Assembly (NCBI GenBank): GCA_023416335.1
Contig: JAEZHY010000276.1
Span: forward strand, 1 to 32,469
DNA from: Pseudomonadota bacterium
GTDB lineage: Bacteria > Desulfobacterota > Syntrophobacteria > Syntrophobacterales > Syntrophobacteraceae
DNA length: 32,469 bases
Direction of reading: 5' to 3'
The number at the start of each line of letters is the position of its first letter. The stretch's first letter is position 1. Made by a program: the position numbers and the translations under genes. Positions 14,769 to 23,807 of this stretch are shown piece by piece. Under the pieces are notes generated by a model. That model did no database searches. It saw only the letters and a list, made by a program, of their open reading frames with translations, and had not been told where the DNA came from.

Positions 14769-17700
14769 CTACCCCGCACACTCCAGGCTGTTTTCTTCGT
14801 CAGGGTCCGGAGAAGGGACCGCGAGCCTCTTCTCCTGCAGATTCCTGACGACATTGCGATACGCTTCGACCCGCGTGAGAAGCCCGGCAACAGCGCTGTG
14901 CTCGTCGAGTTCCAGAATCAGCGAAGGCTTGTCCCGGAGCAGATGGCGATAGAAATGCTCGATGAAGGAATCCGCTCCGCAACTGAAATTCGTGATATGC
15001 ACGCCATACCAGTTCGGAGTGCGAAGAATCCGTTTGGCAGTCCTGATTATCCGTGCCCCCAACCCCCAGAACATGCGTTTGAAATCACTCATGTCCTCGG
15101 AATCGGAGTCGATGAGATCCATCGGAAACGCCTTGATTCCCAGTTTGGCAAGCTGCTTTCCGAGCTGAAGATTCAAACGCTCGTCATGCAGGTTATAGGG
15201 GCGGCCCGTTACAATCCAGACCGGTTCCGAAGGATCGATCTTTTCCAGTTCCTGGCGGCCTATCTCGATGAGCGTGCGGCGAAATTCCACCTGCCGTGCC
15301 CATGCCTTTGCAACCGCCCTCTCCAGTTCCGCCCTCTGCAGCCTCAGCGCCGGCGGAAGAGCCTGCTCCAGAGCATAAACGATGTTTCCGGGGTCCTCCC
15401 TCAGGAACAGCGACGGACGAATGATTCGCTCATCGGGAATACCCAGGGCCGACCTCGTCATATACTGGGAAGCCTGGACCAGGGGACAGAAATACCCGAC
15501 CTCATCGGCCTGGGGCACAGGCGTATTGACGACGTTGGGGAGGAACAAGTACTCCGCCCGGTCCATCAGGTATCGGACATGCCCGTGAAATACCTTGACG
15601 GGAAAGCAGACTTCCGAAACGACGTTTTCGACACCCATGAAAGCGAGCTTGTTGGTGGTCTTGGGGCTGAACAGAACAGGGAACCCAAGCTCGGAGAAAA
15701 GATGTGCCCAGAAAACACCCCATTCGAGCGAATGGAGGGCCATGGGAATGCCGATCACGGGACCGTGCCGGCGCGCCGTTTCCGCTTCCTCGAGCAAATC
15801 GCCCGTCTCAGCAAGGGCCTGTTCGAAAATGTTCTGACGCAGCTGGAAGTAGTTGGTCTCCCGCCCGCCTTCCGCCCTTGTCTCATAGCGGCCGCAATCT
15901 CCGCCCCAGACGCTTTTCCGGTCGCCGAAGTTGTACACCTTCAGCTTGCATTCGTTGTGGCACTTCTTTTCCGCATGGCAGATGCTCTCGGAAAAATCGA
16001 CCGCCATCGCCGCCAGTTGGTCAAGGTCGCGTCTCCGGTATTCCATCCCCTGCTTTTTGAACATCTCCATAATCGACAGGGCGGCTCCGAACGCGCCCAT
16101 GACTTCGCGGTGCCTGGGCACCAGGACCGGCCTTTTCAAGACTTTTTCGAACGCAGCCACAATGCCCTTGTTGAGCGACGGTCCACCCAGGAACATTACC
16201 CGTTTTCCGATAAACCGCTTCTCGACGACGCGGTTCAGGTAATTATAGACGATTGCGTAACAGAGCCCCGCAATCAAGTCCCGGCGTTCTCCGCCCTTCT
16301 GGAGGTAGCTCACAAGGTCGGATTCCATGAAGACCGTACATCGTTCGGCAAGATGTATAGGATTTTCCGAGGAAAGCGCGATATCCTGGAATTCCTTTAC
16401 AATGTTGATCTTCATCTTGTTGGCCAGTTCATGGAGGAAGCTGCCCGTCCCCGCCGCGCAGACCTTGTTCATATCGAAATCGAGCGGATGCGTGTTTTCG
16501 ATCATGATGTATTTCGAATCCTGGCCGCCGATTTCGAATATCGTGTCTACCTCGGGATCTATGGCAACAGCCCCCCGTGCGTGGGCCGTAATCTCGTCTA
16601 TGATCAGGTCCGCATCGAGAAAATCGCCGACAACATTGCGTCCTGATCCCGTCGTCGCAATGGCCATCAACTTGATCTTGCTGCCGACCTCACTTTGCAG
16701 GGTGCGCAAAAGCTTCTGGGTGACCTCGATCGGTTTTCCCTGAGTCGGCACGTAGCATTTGTGCAAAATTTGATACTTCTCGTTGATGAGCGCGTACTTC
16801 GTCGTTGTCGAGCCAATATCGACGCCCAGGTATGCTTCCACGGCCCTGCCCTTTTTCTTCGTCCACGGCGCAAGGGAATTATCGGGATCGAAGCTCGTCT
16901 GCTCGACACACAACTGTTCGGCCCTCGGGAAAGAGTAGGTGGATTGCGCATCTCTTTTGACAAGCCGATCGAGGTCGATCTCGTTGCGGTATTTCTGTTT
17001 CCGGGCCTGGAGCGCGGCTCCGAGAGCGCCGAGGGAAGTATGGTAAGCAGGCACTTGCAGCGTTGGGAAGTAGTGCTGGAAAGCCTTAACCTGCAGATTG
17101 TTTGAAGCCATGCCTCCTATGAACACGATCGGGTCCAGCAGTTCGCGGTTCCCTACGATGGTGCTCATGTAGTTTGCCGCGTTCCCATAGTGGAGCCCTG
17201 CAATAATGTTGGGCAGGCTCTCCCCCTTATTCTGGAGATGAATCATGTCCGACTTCGTGAAAACAGTGCAGCGGCAGGCAACCGGAGCGGGATAGGTACT
17301 CTTGAGCCCGAGTTCGATAAAGTCGCTCAGAGTCTGCTGGAGTTTCTCCTGGTCCATTGAAAAGCTGGGTCCATAAATCGATTGGGCAAGACGCTCGGCC
17401 TGCTGATCGATAAAGGACCCCGTGCCGGATGCACACGGTCCGTTCATGTTGAAGGATTCCAGATGCCATTCTTCTCCGCTGTACGCCAGTTGGAACACAG
17501 CGGCATCCTGTCCCCCCACGCTGATGATCGTCCGAACTCCCGGCACTACGTGGATGGCCCCAAGTACCTGGGCGATTGTCTCCACTTCAAAAGGCGCGGA
17601 CAATTTCTCAGCCAGCAGTTCCCCATGGACTCCGGTGAAAATAACGGATCGGACAATTCCGGACTCAGCCCTGATTTTCCCAAGTACGCTTTCGAGCAAT

Positions 17701-17831
17701 TGGTGAGTTTCTTCATAAATTAACCCGAAATGGCGCAGATAGGGCGTTTCCAGGACGATTTTCCCATTTTCGTCCAGGACGACGCAATTGATGCTGACCG
17801 ATCCGATATCAACTCCAACATCGTAGTTCAT
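14769..17831 (-). CDS. Double-ASKHA acyl-CoA dehydratase activase-related protein (BadF/BadG/BcrA/BcrD ATPase x2 plus DUF2229)
   Basis: The ATG at 17831 (AAAGGAT upstream) gives 1020 residues. Two ASKHA ATPase domains are in tandem. The first (about 1-280) has DIGSVSIN as phosphate loop and SVGGQDAA; the second (about 333-590) has the canonical DIGSTTTK and EIGGQDSK. Each keeps both cluster-binding Cys of this activase family: C133 (CASGTG) and C186/C188 (ACRCTVF) in the first, C458 (CAAGTG) and C498 (AERCTVF) in the second. A Cys-rich link (C618, C624, C628, C646) precedes a DUF2229-type domain (about 690-1000) with VCFPVKVFHGH, YFCPL and NFSCGADSF. In the known homodimeric activases one [4Fe-4S] cluster bridges the subunits, so here the two halves may hold it within one chain. 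ATP-driven electron transfer to the HGD-D-like partner downstream is inferred. Confidence 0.88.
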   Translation of the reverse strand: MNYDVGVDIGSVSINCVVLDENGKIVLETPYLRHFGLIYEETHQLLESVLGKIRAESGIVRSVIFTGVHGELLAEKLSAPFEVETIAQVLGAIHVVPGVRTIISVGGQDAAVFQLAYSGEEWHLESFNMNGPCASGTGSFIDQQAERLAQSIYGPSFSMDQEKLQQTLSDFIELGLKSTYPAPVACRCTVFTKSDMIHLQNKGESLPNIIAGLHYGNAANYMSTIVGNRELLDPIVFIGGMASNNLQVKAFQHYFPTLQVPAYHTSLGALGAALQARKQKYRNEIDLDRLVKRDAQSTYSFPRAEQLCVEQTSFDPDNSLAPWTKKKGRAVEAYLGVDIGSTTTKYALINEKYQILHKCYVPTQGKPIEVTQKLLRTLQSEVGSKIKLMAIATTGSGRNVVGDFLDADLIIDEITAHARGAVAIDPEVDTIFEIGGQDSKYIMIENTHPLDFDMNKVCAAGTGSFLHELANKMKINIVKEFQDIALSSENPIHLAERCTVFMESDLVSYLQKGGERRDLIAGLCYAIVYNYLNRVVEKRFIGKRVMFLGGPSLNKGIVAAFEKVLKRPVLVPRHREVMGAFGAALSIMEMFKKQGMEYRRRDLDQLAAMAVDFSESICHAEKKCHNECKLKVYNFGDRKSVWGGDCGRYETRAEGGRETNYFQLRQNIFEQALAETGDLLEEAETARRHGPVIGIPMALHSLEWGVFWAHLFSELGFPVLFSPKTTNKLAFMGVENVVSEVCFPVKVFHGHVRYLMDRAEYLFLPNVVNTPVPQADEVGYFCPLVQASQYMTRSALGIPDERIIRPSLFLREDPGNIVYALEQALPPALRLQRAELERAVAKAWARQVEFRRTLIEIGRQELEKIDPSEPVWIVTGRPYNLHDERLNLQLGKQLAKLGIKAFPMDLIDSDSEDMSDFKRMFWGLGARIIRTAKRILRTPNWYGVHITNFSCGADSFIEHFYRHLLRDKPSLILELDEHSAVAGLLTRVEAYRNVVRNLQEKRLAVPSPDPDEENSLECAG

Positions 17832-18392
17832 GATTGTAATCCTTTGATAATCCAACACTTTTCCGGTAAGAGGCATAGTCCGGACAAAAAACTTCGCCTA
17901 ATATAGTTTTTTCGACGGCTTTGTTCAATCATTAGATTAGCGTTAGAACGCCGAAAACAGGAAAAGAAGATCAAACAAGAATTGTTTTTAGTCCGGATAG
18001 ACTTCCCGGATAATTGGGCGGATTTGAGTATCCGCCCGATGCACAATAAATCAGAACCACTCAAAAGCGAAAGCGGCAAATAACGATGAGCGAGAATTGA
18101 TCCTATATCCTGACGCGGAATACAAAGGCTGTTTCTGGTGAATTTTCATCGAATACTTCACGCATCTCTGCTATTGCTCAAACTTTCGTTAGTTTTCATT
18201 TGATTATGCATTGCGCAGCTCGGCACGAGCGCAAGACGTGCTACGAGGCGCAACAGCCTCGTAAAAGATCCCCATCCTGACGTGCCCCCAACAACAGGAG
18301 CACTTTCGGCTTTGCTTACCTGCACAAGCGATGCGGATCCGACAGGAGCAGGAGGAGCCTGCGGCTGCAATGCCTCTGCCGGGAACGCCGGA
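17832..18392. other. Gene-free stretch (561 bp) between obgE and the activase gene
   Basis: No supported coding frame. It contains a repeat-like hairpin at 18016-18037 (GGGCGGAT/ATCCGCCC, loop TTGAGT) and a 7-bp hairpin at 18243-18262 (ACGAGGC/GCCTCGT). The latter might help end obgE transcription but has no T-tract. The activase promoter should lie here, but I cannot point to a clear one. Confidence 0.55.
18016..18037. repeat. Hairpin repeat, CGGATT...TATCCG type
   Basis: An 8-bp perfect stem (18016-18023 with 18030-18037) followed by GATGC. The core (CGGAT, 4-6 nt loop, ATCCG, then a GC-containing tail) resembles the hairpins at 11343-11362 and 11165-11182. Membership of one family is tentative. 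Confidence 0.4.
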
Positions 18393-19412
<1,020 letters not shown>

Positions 19413-19540
19413 TTAGGTCAAAATTCCTAAACATGGAATATCCGGCGCCTCGCTCAAGCGAATGGGGAAACGCGCAGGGTAAGCTTCATCGCGCCCAAGC
19501 TCCGACGCATCGACGTAAACTTAAGAGTGCCCAGTCTGCC

Positions 19541-19776
19541 ATGCGCTGAAGGCGCTGAATAATTCGAGCCCAAGGTAATCACCCTGGGTATGTTGGGAAC
19601 ATCCAAATTTTACGCCTTCTACCCTGAAGGGGTTAAATAAGAGCGGCTCCAAACTCCAACGGGTTGCATGGTTTCTATCTAACCCTTTCAGGGTAAAAAA
19701 AAATTATGCGTCGGCGCGATCCCCAGGGTGGCGCTCCGCTGACCCTGGGCTATTCTTATTTAGCGCTTTCAGCGCA
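19541..19776. repeat. Nest of four inverted REP-like units
   Basis: Four copies of a motif resembling (A/G)CxCTGAARGSGNTAAATAAGA occur. Plus-strand copies are at 19541-19560 (GCGCTGAAGGCGCTGAATAA) and 19620-19643 (ACCCTGAAGGGGTTAAATAA). Minus-strand copies are at 19673-19695 (ACCCTGAAAGGGTTAGATAG) and 19750-19776 (GCGCTGAAAGCGCTAAATAA). The outer pair continue inwards as AGCCCAAGGT...ACCCTGGG (left) and AGCCCAGGGT...ACCCTGGG (right). The whole is a symmetric, nested palindrome of about 236 bp. No REP-associated transposase (RAYT) is present in the window. Confidence 0.8.
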
Positions 19777-19909
19777 TGAAACCGTCTCCATACTCTGAAA
19801 TTCCCTTTTAAGCTATGCATGCAATACGAACTGTGCTCATGCGAAGCTTCACCACGACATGACAAGAACCGACTTTTTCAGCTCACTGCTCACTGACCAC
19901 AGCTCACTC

Positions 19910-19953
19910 AAAAAAAGCTCCCCTCTCACCATCTCGGTGGGAGGGGAGCTTTT
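19910..19953 (-). terminator. Strong intrinsic terminator after rpmA
   Basis: An 18-bp stem (19913-19930 with 19936-19953, one G-T wobble, 5-nt loop) closes GCTCCCC/GGGGAGC. Read on the minus strand it is followed by seven T residues (19916-19910). It starts 30 bp after the rpmA stop. Confidence 0.9.
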
Positions 19954-19983
19954 GAATTCTGTTCCGGGAAGTCGGCGAAACGC

Positions 19984-20250
19984 TTACTGAGCGGTGTTGA
20001 CGGGATAAACGCTGATCTTTTGGCGCATCTTGTCTTTGTACTCGAATGTGACCACGCCGTCCGAAAGCGCAAAAAGGGTATAATCCCTGCCCATTCCGAC
20101 GTTGTTTCCGGGATGGAACTGCGTGCCGAGCTGACGGACGATGATGTTGCCGGCGCGTACGAATTCGCCGCCGAACTTCTTTACGCCTCTACGCTGGCCC
20201 GCGCTGTCACGGCCGTTTCGGGAACTTCCTCCCGCTTTCTTATGTGCCAT
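19984..20250 (-). CDS. rpmA: 50S ribosomal protein L27
   Basis: The 88-residue protein has the classic L27 sequence: [16 protein letters not shown] at the N-terminus, which reaches the peptidyl transferase centre, then [13 protein letters not shown] text ([21 protein letters not shown]), [15 protein letters not shown] and [14 protein letters not shown]. There is no N-terminal extension needing cleavage as seen in Firmicutes. GGAGG stands six bases before the ATG. It follows rplU by 62 bp on the same strand and ends at a strong terminator. Confidence 0.98.
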   Translation of the reverse strand: MAHKKAGGSSRNGRDSAGQRRGVKKFGGEFVRAGNIIVRQLGTQFHPGNNVGMGRDYTLFALSDGVVTFEYKDKMRQKISVYPVNTAQ

Positions 20251-20312
20251 TTTATGCCTCCAAAAACCGAACGCGGGCTGGGCGCCTCAGCGTCCCCAAT
20301 CCGCACCGGGTG

Positions 20313-20621
20313 TTATCCGATATTCTCAACGCGAACGGCAGTGTAGCCCTGCCTGTGTCCCTGCTTCTTCCGATAGTCCTTGCGGCGTTTGTGTTTGAAA
20401 ATAACGATTTTCGGAAGCCGCCCGTGCTCAATTATCTTGGCCTGTACCGCGATCCCTTCGACCAGCGGCTGACCAACCCGGACTTCGTTTCCATCGGAAA
20501 AGAGGAGCACCTGATCCATAGTCACGCTCTCCCCTACCTCACCGGGAAGCTTTTCCACTTTGACGATATGACCGGGTCTGGCTTCGTATTGCCTGCCGCC
20601 GGACTTAAAGATGGCGTACAT
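20313..20621 (-). CDS. rplU: 50S ribosomal protein L21
   Basis: The 102-residue protein matches L21 over its full length: [17 protein letters not shown] start, [29 protein letters not shown], and the basic [17 protein letters not shown] signature near the C-terminus. It binds 23S rRNA in early 50S assembly. TGGAGGAATTGATTT before the ATG gives a good ribosome-binding site. It is the first gene of the rplU-rpmA unit; the terminator at 20683-20708 lies only about 60 bp upstream, so the promoter must be within that space, or the hairpin acts as a leader attenuator. Confidence 0.98.
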   Translation of the reverse strand: MYAIFKSGGRQYEARPGHIVKVEKLPGEVGESVTMDQVLLFSDGNEVRVGQPLVEGIAVQAKIIEHGRLPKIVIFKHKRRKDYRKKQGHRQGYTAVRVENIG

Positions 20622-20682
20622 AAATCAATTCCTCCAACTGGCTTTATTGCGATTCCACTGCGGAGCATGAATCGGCGATGAT

Positions 20683-20708
20683 AAAAAAAGCGGCCTCTTC
20701 GGCCGCTT
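20683..20708 (-). terminator. Intrinsic terminator after the 42-residue cysteine protein
   Basis: An 8-bp stem (20688-20695 AAGCGGCC with 20701-20708 GGCCGCTT, 5-nt loop), read on the minus strand, ends in seven T residues (20689-20683). It lies 23 bp after the small gene's stop and 62 bp before rplU, so it could also attenuate read-through into rplU. Confidence 0.85.
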
Positions 20709-20730
20709 GGAAGGCCTTGAAGCCCATTAA

Positions 20731-20859
20731 TTACATTGTAGCATAAATTCCCTGTTTCAGGATCATTTCCTGGTATTCTTTCAGCCTTTCACAGCTATCC
20801 AAACATTTGTTCTTGTCCTCGCTGGCTCGATCACAACTGATACACGGGCTTTTAACCAT
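20731..20859 (-). CDS. 42-residue four-cysteine protein of unknown function
   Basis: The start is chosen at 20859, where AGGAGG lies seven bases upstream; an ATG at 20865 would be almost inside that site. The product, starting MVKSPCISCDRASED and ending LKQGIYATM, has four Cys as CxxC then CxxxC within the first 20 residues, likely a small zinc or iron-sulfur knuckle, followed by a helix. It is a self-contained unit with a near-consensus promoter just upstream and an intrinsic terminator downstream, which argues it is truly expressed. I know no function for it. Small CxxC proteins of this kind are common in Deltaproteobacteria and might bind nucleic acid or store metal, but that is speculation. 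Confidence 0.75.
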   Translation of the reverse strand: MVKSPCISCDRASEDKNKCLDSCERLKEYQEMILKQGIYATM

Positions 20860-20898
20860 CACCATGCCTCCTGTGGGATAAAATATTTGGAATTGCTT

Positions 20899-20928
20899 TA
20901 TATATTTTAGCCCGATTGACGTTGTCAA
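20899..20928 (-). promoter_or_regulatory. Sigma-70-type promoter for the 42-residue gene
   Basis: On the minus strand, TTGACA (20928-20923) and TATATA (20904-20899) are separated by 18 bp, close to consensus. The predicted start falls about 30 bp before the ATG at 20859. Confidence 0.75.
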
Positions 20929-20986
20929 GTCTTTTTTGGGCTTGACACGATTTAGAGGCACAGATTTCGGCTTCGGCACCGAGGCT

Positions 20987-23701
20987 CTACGGTGTCAGAA
21001 CCGGTTCGCGCAAAAGCATGCGGATCGCCTCCCCGGCTGTCGCAGCCAGCTCCGGATGCGTATCGGAGAGGGCTTCGATCTGGCGCAGGTGGTCGGCCGT
21101 GCGTAATATAATCATTGCCAGATCGCCTTCATCCATTCCGGAAATTTCCCTTACTTTATCCCAGGAAATGCCCTGCGCCCAGTGGTAAACCGTCACAACC
21201 GCCCAGAAAGGAAGCGGCGGGATCTCAAATCCTTCCGCCTGCAGCCTCTCCCGCAGGCGCTGCAGGCTCTGGAGCATGGAGAAGAACGGCTTTGCAAGGT
21301 CGGGATATTTCCAGACAAAGGTGGCGAGTTGCAAATCCCCCTGCCTGTCCCTGTCCATTACAAAAGGAGCTATGAGGGCGGCAAGAAGTTCCGGCTTTTG
21401 CTGCGGGAAAACATTCTTGCGAATTCCTTCGGAGATGAGCAGGGGTTGATCGAGCCGCAGCTTGGAGGCCCATGATCCATCCGACGTAAGCTTTCCTTCC
21501 TCGCCAACGTATCCTTCTCCCTGGAGCAGGCGAAAATGCTTGAGGAAAGAGCGCCAGAGCTGTTCCTGGGCCGAGTCCACCTGGGCATAATGGTGAAAAT
21601 AGCGCCTCAGGGCCGAGGAAAAAGGATGAGCCGTATCTTTCTGGCAAGGTCCGAAAAGGGAACATTTTTCGCACGGAAAGGCTTCGAGCCGCTCGGCCAG
21701 GACAACCATTTCGCGCGAGTCCATGGCCGACTTCGGAGAATCCGCTCCCTCGACCGGAACCGGTTGGAATTCACCGGAAGCGGCCCGTGCAACGAGTTCC
21801 TGCCACGCTCCACGATCTCCCATGTCGGGGATTTCCTCGATCAGCACACTCAGCTCGCGAATCCGCTGAAATGCGACGCGATGCGTGCGGATGCGATTTC
21901 GCTTGAACCGGACGGGATGCGCCATGCGGGCGGCTTCGATGTTCCTGAATCCCATGTCGGGATATGCCATGCAGATATAGGGAGTACCCCGCATGCTCAA
22001 GAATATCCGGCCGGGGCCCAGCTTATCGAGAAAATGCTTGTACTTCGGCTTGCGTTTGAGCGCTTTGCGCATCTTCCGGAACTGGTCGAGCGTATTTGCA
22101 AACTGCGGCCGGATTTCCGTCAGTTCCTCGAGCGAGCCGCAGTTCATCTCATCCTGCCATGCGAGCAGTTCGGCACGCACAGCTTCCAGCTTCTTCATTG
22201 CCCGGGTATCCCGGTTCATGTTCTGGTAGGTCGCAAGAGAAGAGATGAAAAGGCTTCGGACCTCATCCGGAGTGTGCGAAAGAAGCAGATTCAGGACCAT
22301 CGAAAAATTGATCTTGATCTGGCTCTGAATCGGATCGGGAGGCGATTTCAAAAGATCGTGTATCAGGCGCGGGTCCTGATGCTGTCCGGGATGGACGAGC
22401 ACAAACCCGATTTCGTCCATACCGCGCCGCCCGGCTCTCCCCGTCATCTGCAGCAGGTCCGTGGCGGTCAGGGGAACGAATTCCCTCCCGTTGAACCGGT
22501 CGCTCTGGAAGACTACAACCGTGCGCGCCGGAAAATTCACGCCCGCCGCAATGGTGGACGTGGAGAAAATGGCGTCCAGGAAGCCTTCCTGCATCAATTT
22601 TTCGAGCAGGATCTTCCAGTGCGGGAGCTGTCCGCCATGGTGAGACCCGACCCTGCAGCTTCGCAGAATCGACAGATGCTGGTGCGTACGCAGGAAGGGA
22701 TAGCTTTCGAGCAGCTCATCCACTCTCTCCTGGAAAGCTTCCTCATCATCCCTTTTGTTACTCTCAGGTCCGGGACGGCAGAATGTGACCGACTTGTCAC
22801 AGTCGGATCGCGACTTGAGGAAAAATATACCGGGTAGGAGATTTGCCTGCCGGAGCACGTCCATTATCTTCGGGATTTCGGGCACTTCGGTTCGAGGGAG
22901 CGCTCTGCGGTCGATCTTCTCGATCCTGGGCAGGAGCCCGCGGCGGGAACCAAGCGGCGCAAGCTCGCCCGTGGGGAAGAGGAAGAGCGGAAAAAGCGGC
23001 ACCGGACGCTCGTAAGCCGCCACCCAGTTGCAGGGAGAACCCCGCATCCAGGTCAGCCAGCCGCAGATTTCCTGCGCATTGCGGATGGTCGCTGAAAGCA
23101 GGAGCAGCCGGACACGCGGCGGAAGATAGATGAGGACCTCTTCCCAGACGACTCCCCGGTCCGTATCGCCAAGGTAATGGGCTTCATCCAGTACGACCAG
23201 GTCGATATCGAGGTCCTCTCCCCGGTGCATGATATCATAGAGCTGATTGCGGAGAATTTCCGTTGTGCCGACAACAACCGGGGCATGTACGTTTTCTTTT
23301 CTGTCCCCGGTAAGGATCCCGACGTTCTCCGGGCCGAAAATTCCGCGGAACTCTTCGAATTTGGCGTTTGACAAAGCCTTCAGTGGAGATGCATACCAGC
23401 TCTTGCCGCCCCTGTTGAATACCTTACCGATGGCTTCGATGGCTATGTAAGTCTTTCCCGCGCCGGTGGGAGCGGTGACGAGGACATCCGATTTATCTAC
23501 CGCATCCAGGGCTTCCAGCTGGTAAGGGTCGGGAACGAAAGGGGCAGGTTCGGGGGTCCGGATCTGGCCCAGAATCGGACGCAGACTGCGGTAGAGTCTC
23601 AGAGTGTAAGGCTCGGAAGGTCTTTCGGATGGTGAGCTTCTGTGTTGCCGTGGCCGATAGCGCTTCTGCCCGGGCCTGTTCATGTCGGGAAAAATTGCCA
23701 A
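20987..23701 (-). CDS. Ski2-like DEAD/DEAH-box helicase
   Basis: The 904-residue protein has a basic N-terminus (about 1-50, RPGQKRYRPRQHR) and a superfamily 2 helicase core: motif I APTGAGKT (77-84), Ia ASPLKALSN, II DEAH (172-175), III SAT (203-205), a HHGGQLP block and VI QMTGRAGRRG (418-427). The HHGGQLP, NFPARTVVVF and TDLLQMTGRAGRRG text is of the Ski2/Mtr4 type, which unwinds RNA ahead of exonucleases in eukaryotes and archaea; bacterial members are poorly studied. A CEKCSLFGPC cluster in the C-terminal half may bind metal. The start is TTG at 23701, supported by AGAGGTG five bases upstream; the later ATG at 23683 has no ribosome-binding site. It is divergent from the thioesterase gene. 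RNA is the likely substrate, by inference. Confidence 0.9.
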   Translation of the reverse strand: MAIFPDMNRPGQKRYRPRQHRSSPSERPSEPYTLRLYRSLRPILGQIRTPEPAPFVPDPYQLEALDAVDKSDVLVTAPTGAGKTYIAIEAIGKVFNRGGKSWYASPLKALSNAKFEEFRGIFGPENVGILTGDRKENVHAPVVVGTTEILRNQLYDIMHRGEDLDIDLVVLDEAHYLGDTDRGVVWEEVLIYLPPRVRLLLLSATIRNAQEICGWLTWMRGSPCNWVAAYERPVPLFPLFLFPTGELAPLGSRRGLLPRIEKIDRRALPRTEVPEIPKIMDVLRQANLLPGIFFLKSRSDCDKSVTFCRPGPESNKRDDEEAFQERVDELLESYPFLRTHQHLSILRSCRVGSHHGGQLPHWKILLEKLMQEGFLDAIFSTSTIAAGVNFPARTVVVFQSDRFNGREFVPLTATDLLQMTGRAGRRGMDEIGFVLVHPGQHQDPRLIHDLLKSPPDPIQSQIKINFSMVLNLLLSHTPDEVRSLFISSLATYQNMNRDTRAMKKLEAVRAELLAWQDEMNCGSLEELTEIRPQFANTLDQFRKMRKALKRKPKYKHFLDKLGPGRIFLSMRGTPYICMAYPDMGFRNIEAARMAHPVRFKRNRIRTHRVAFQRIRELSVLIEEIPDMGDRGAWQELVARAASGEFQPVPVEGADSPKSAMDSREMVVLAERLEAFPCEKCSLFGPCQKDTAHPFSSALRRYFHHYAQVDSAQEQLWRSFLKHFRLLQGEGYVGEEGKLTSDGSWASKLRLDQPLLISEGIRKNVFPQQKPELLAALIAPFVMDRDRQGDLQLATFVWKYPDLAKPFFSMLQSLQRLRERLQAEGFEIPPLPFWAVVTVYHWAQGISWDKVREISGMDEGDLAMIILRTADHLRQIEALSDTHPELAATAGEAIRMLLREPVLTP

Positions 23702-23807
23702 TAAGCACCTCTAAATTTAACTTTCTGTGAATTATCGTCTAAAAGACGTAAAAAGCCAAATATTCTCCAACCAAAAGGTCCTAATTATGTACACATCAGG
23801 AAAGATA

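Larger units (their letters stand above)
19413..19983. other. Gene-free stretch (571 bp) between rpmA and obgE
   Basis: It holds the 19541-19776 nest of inverted repeats and the strong rpmA terminator at 19913-19953. Since rpmA has its own terminator, obgE likely needs a separate promoter between about 19413 and 19540 or read-through. No coding frame is supported. Confidence 0.6.

Noticed and set aside
14694..16646. 650-codon plus-strand open frame
   Set aside because: It lies antisense to the activase gene and carries no recognisable motif.
19541..19776. CRISPR array
   Set aside because: The units are inverted relative to each other, imperfect and unevenly spaced, with no constant direct repeat or spacer length.
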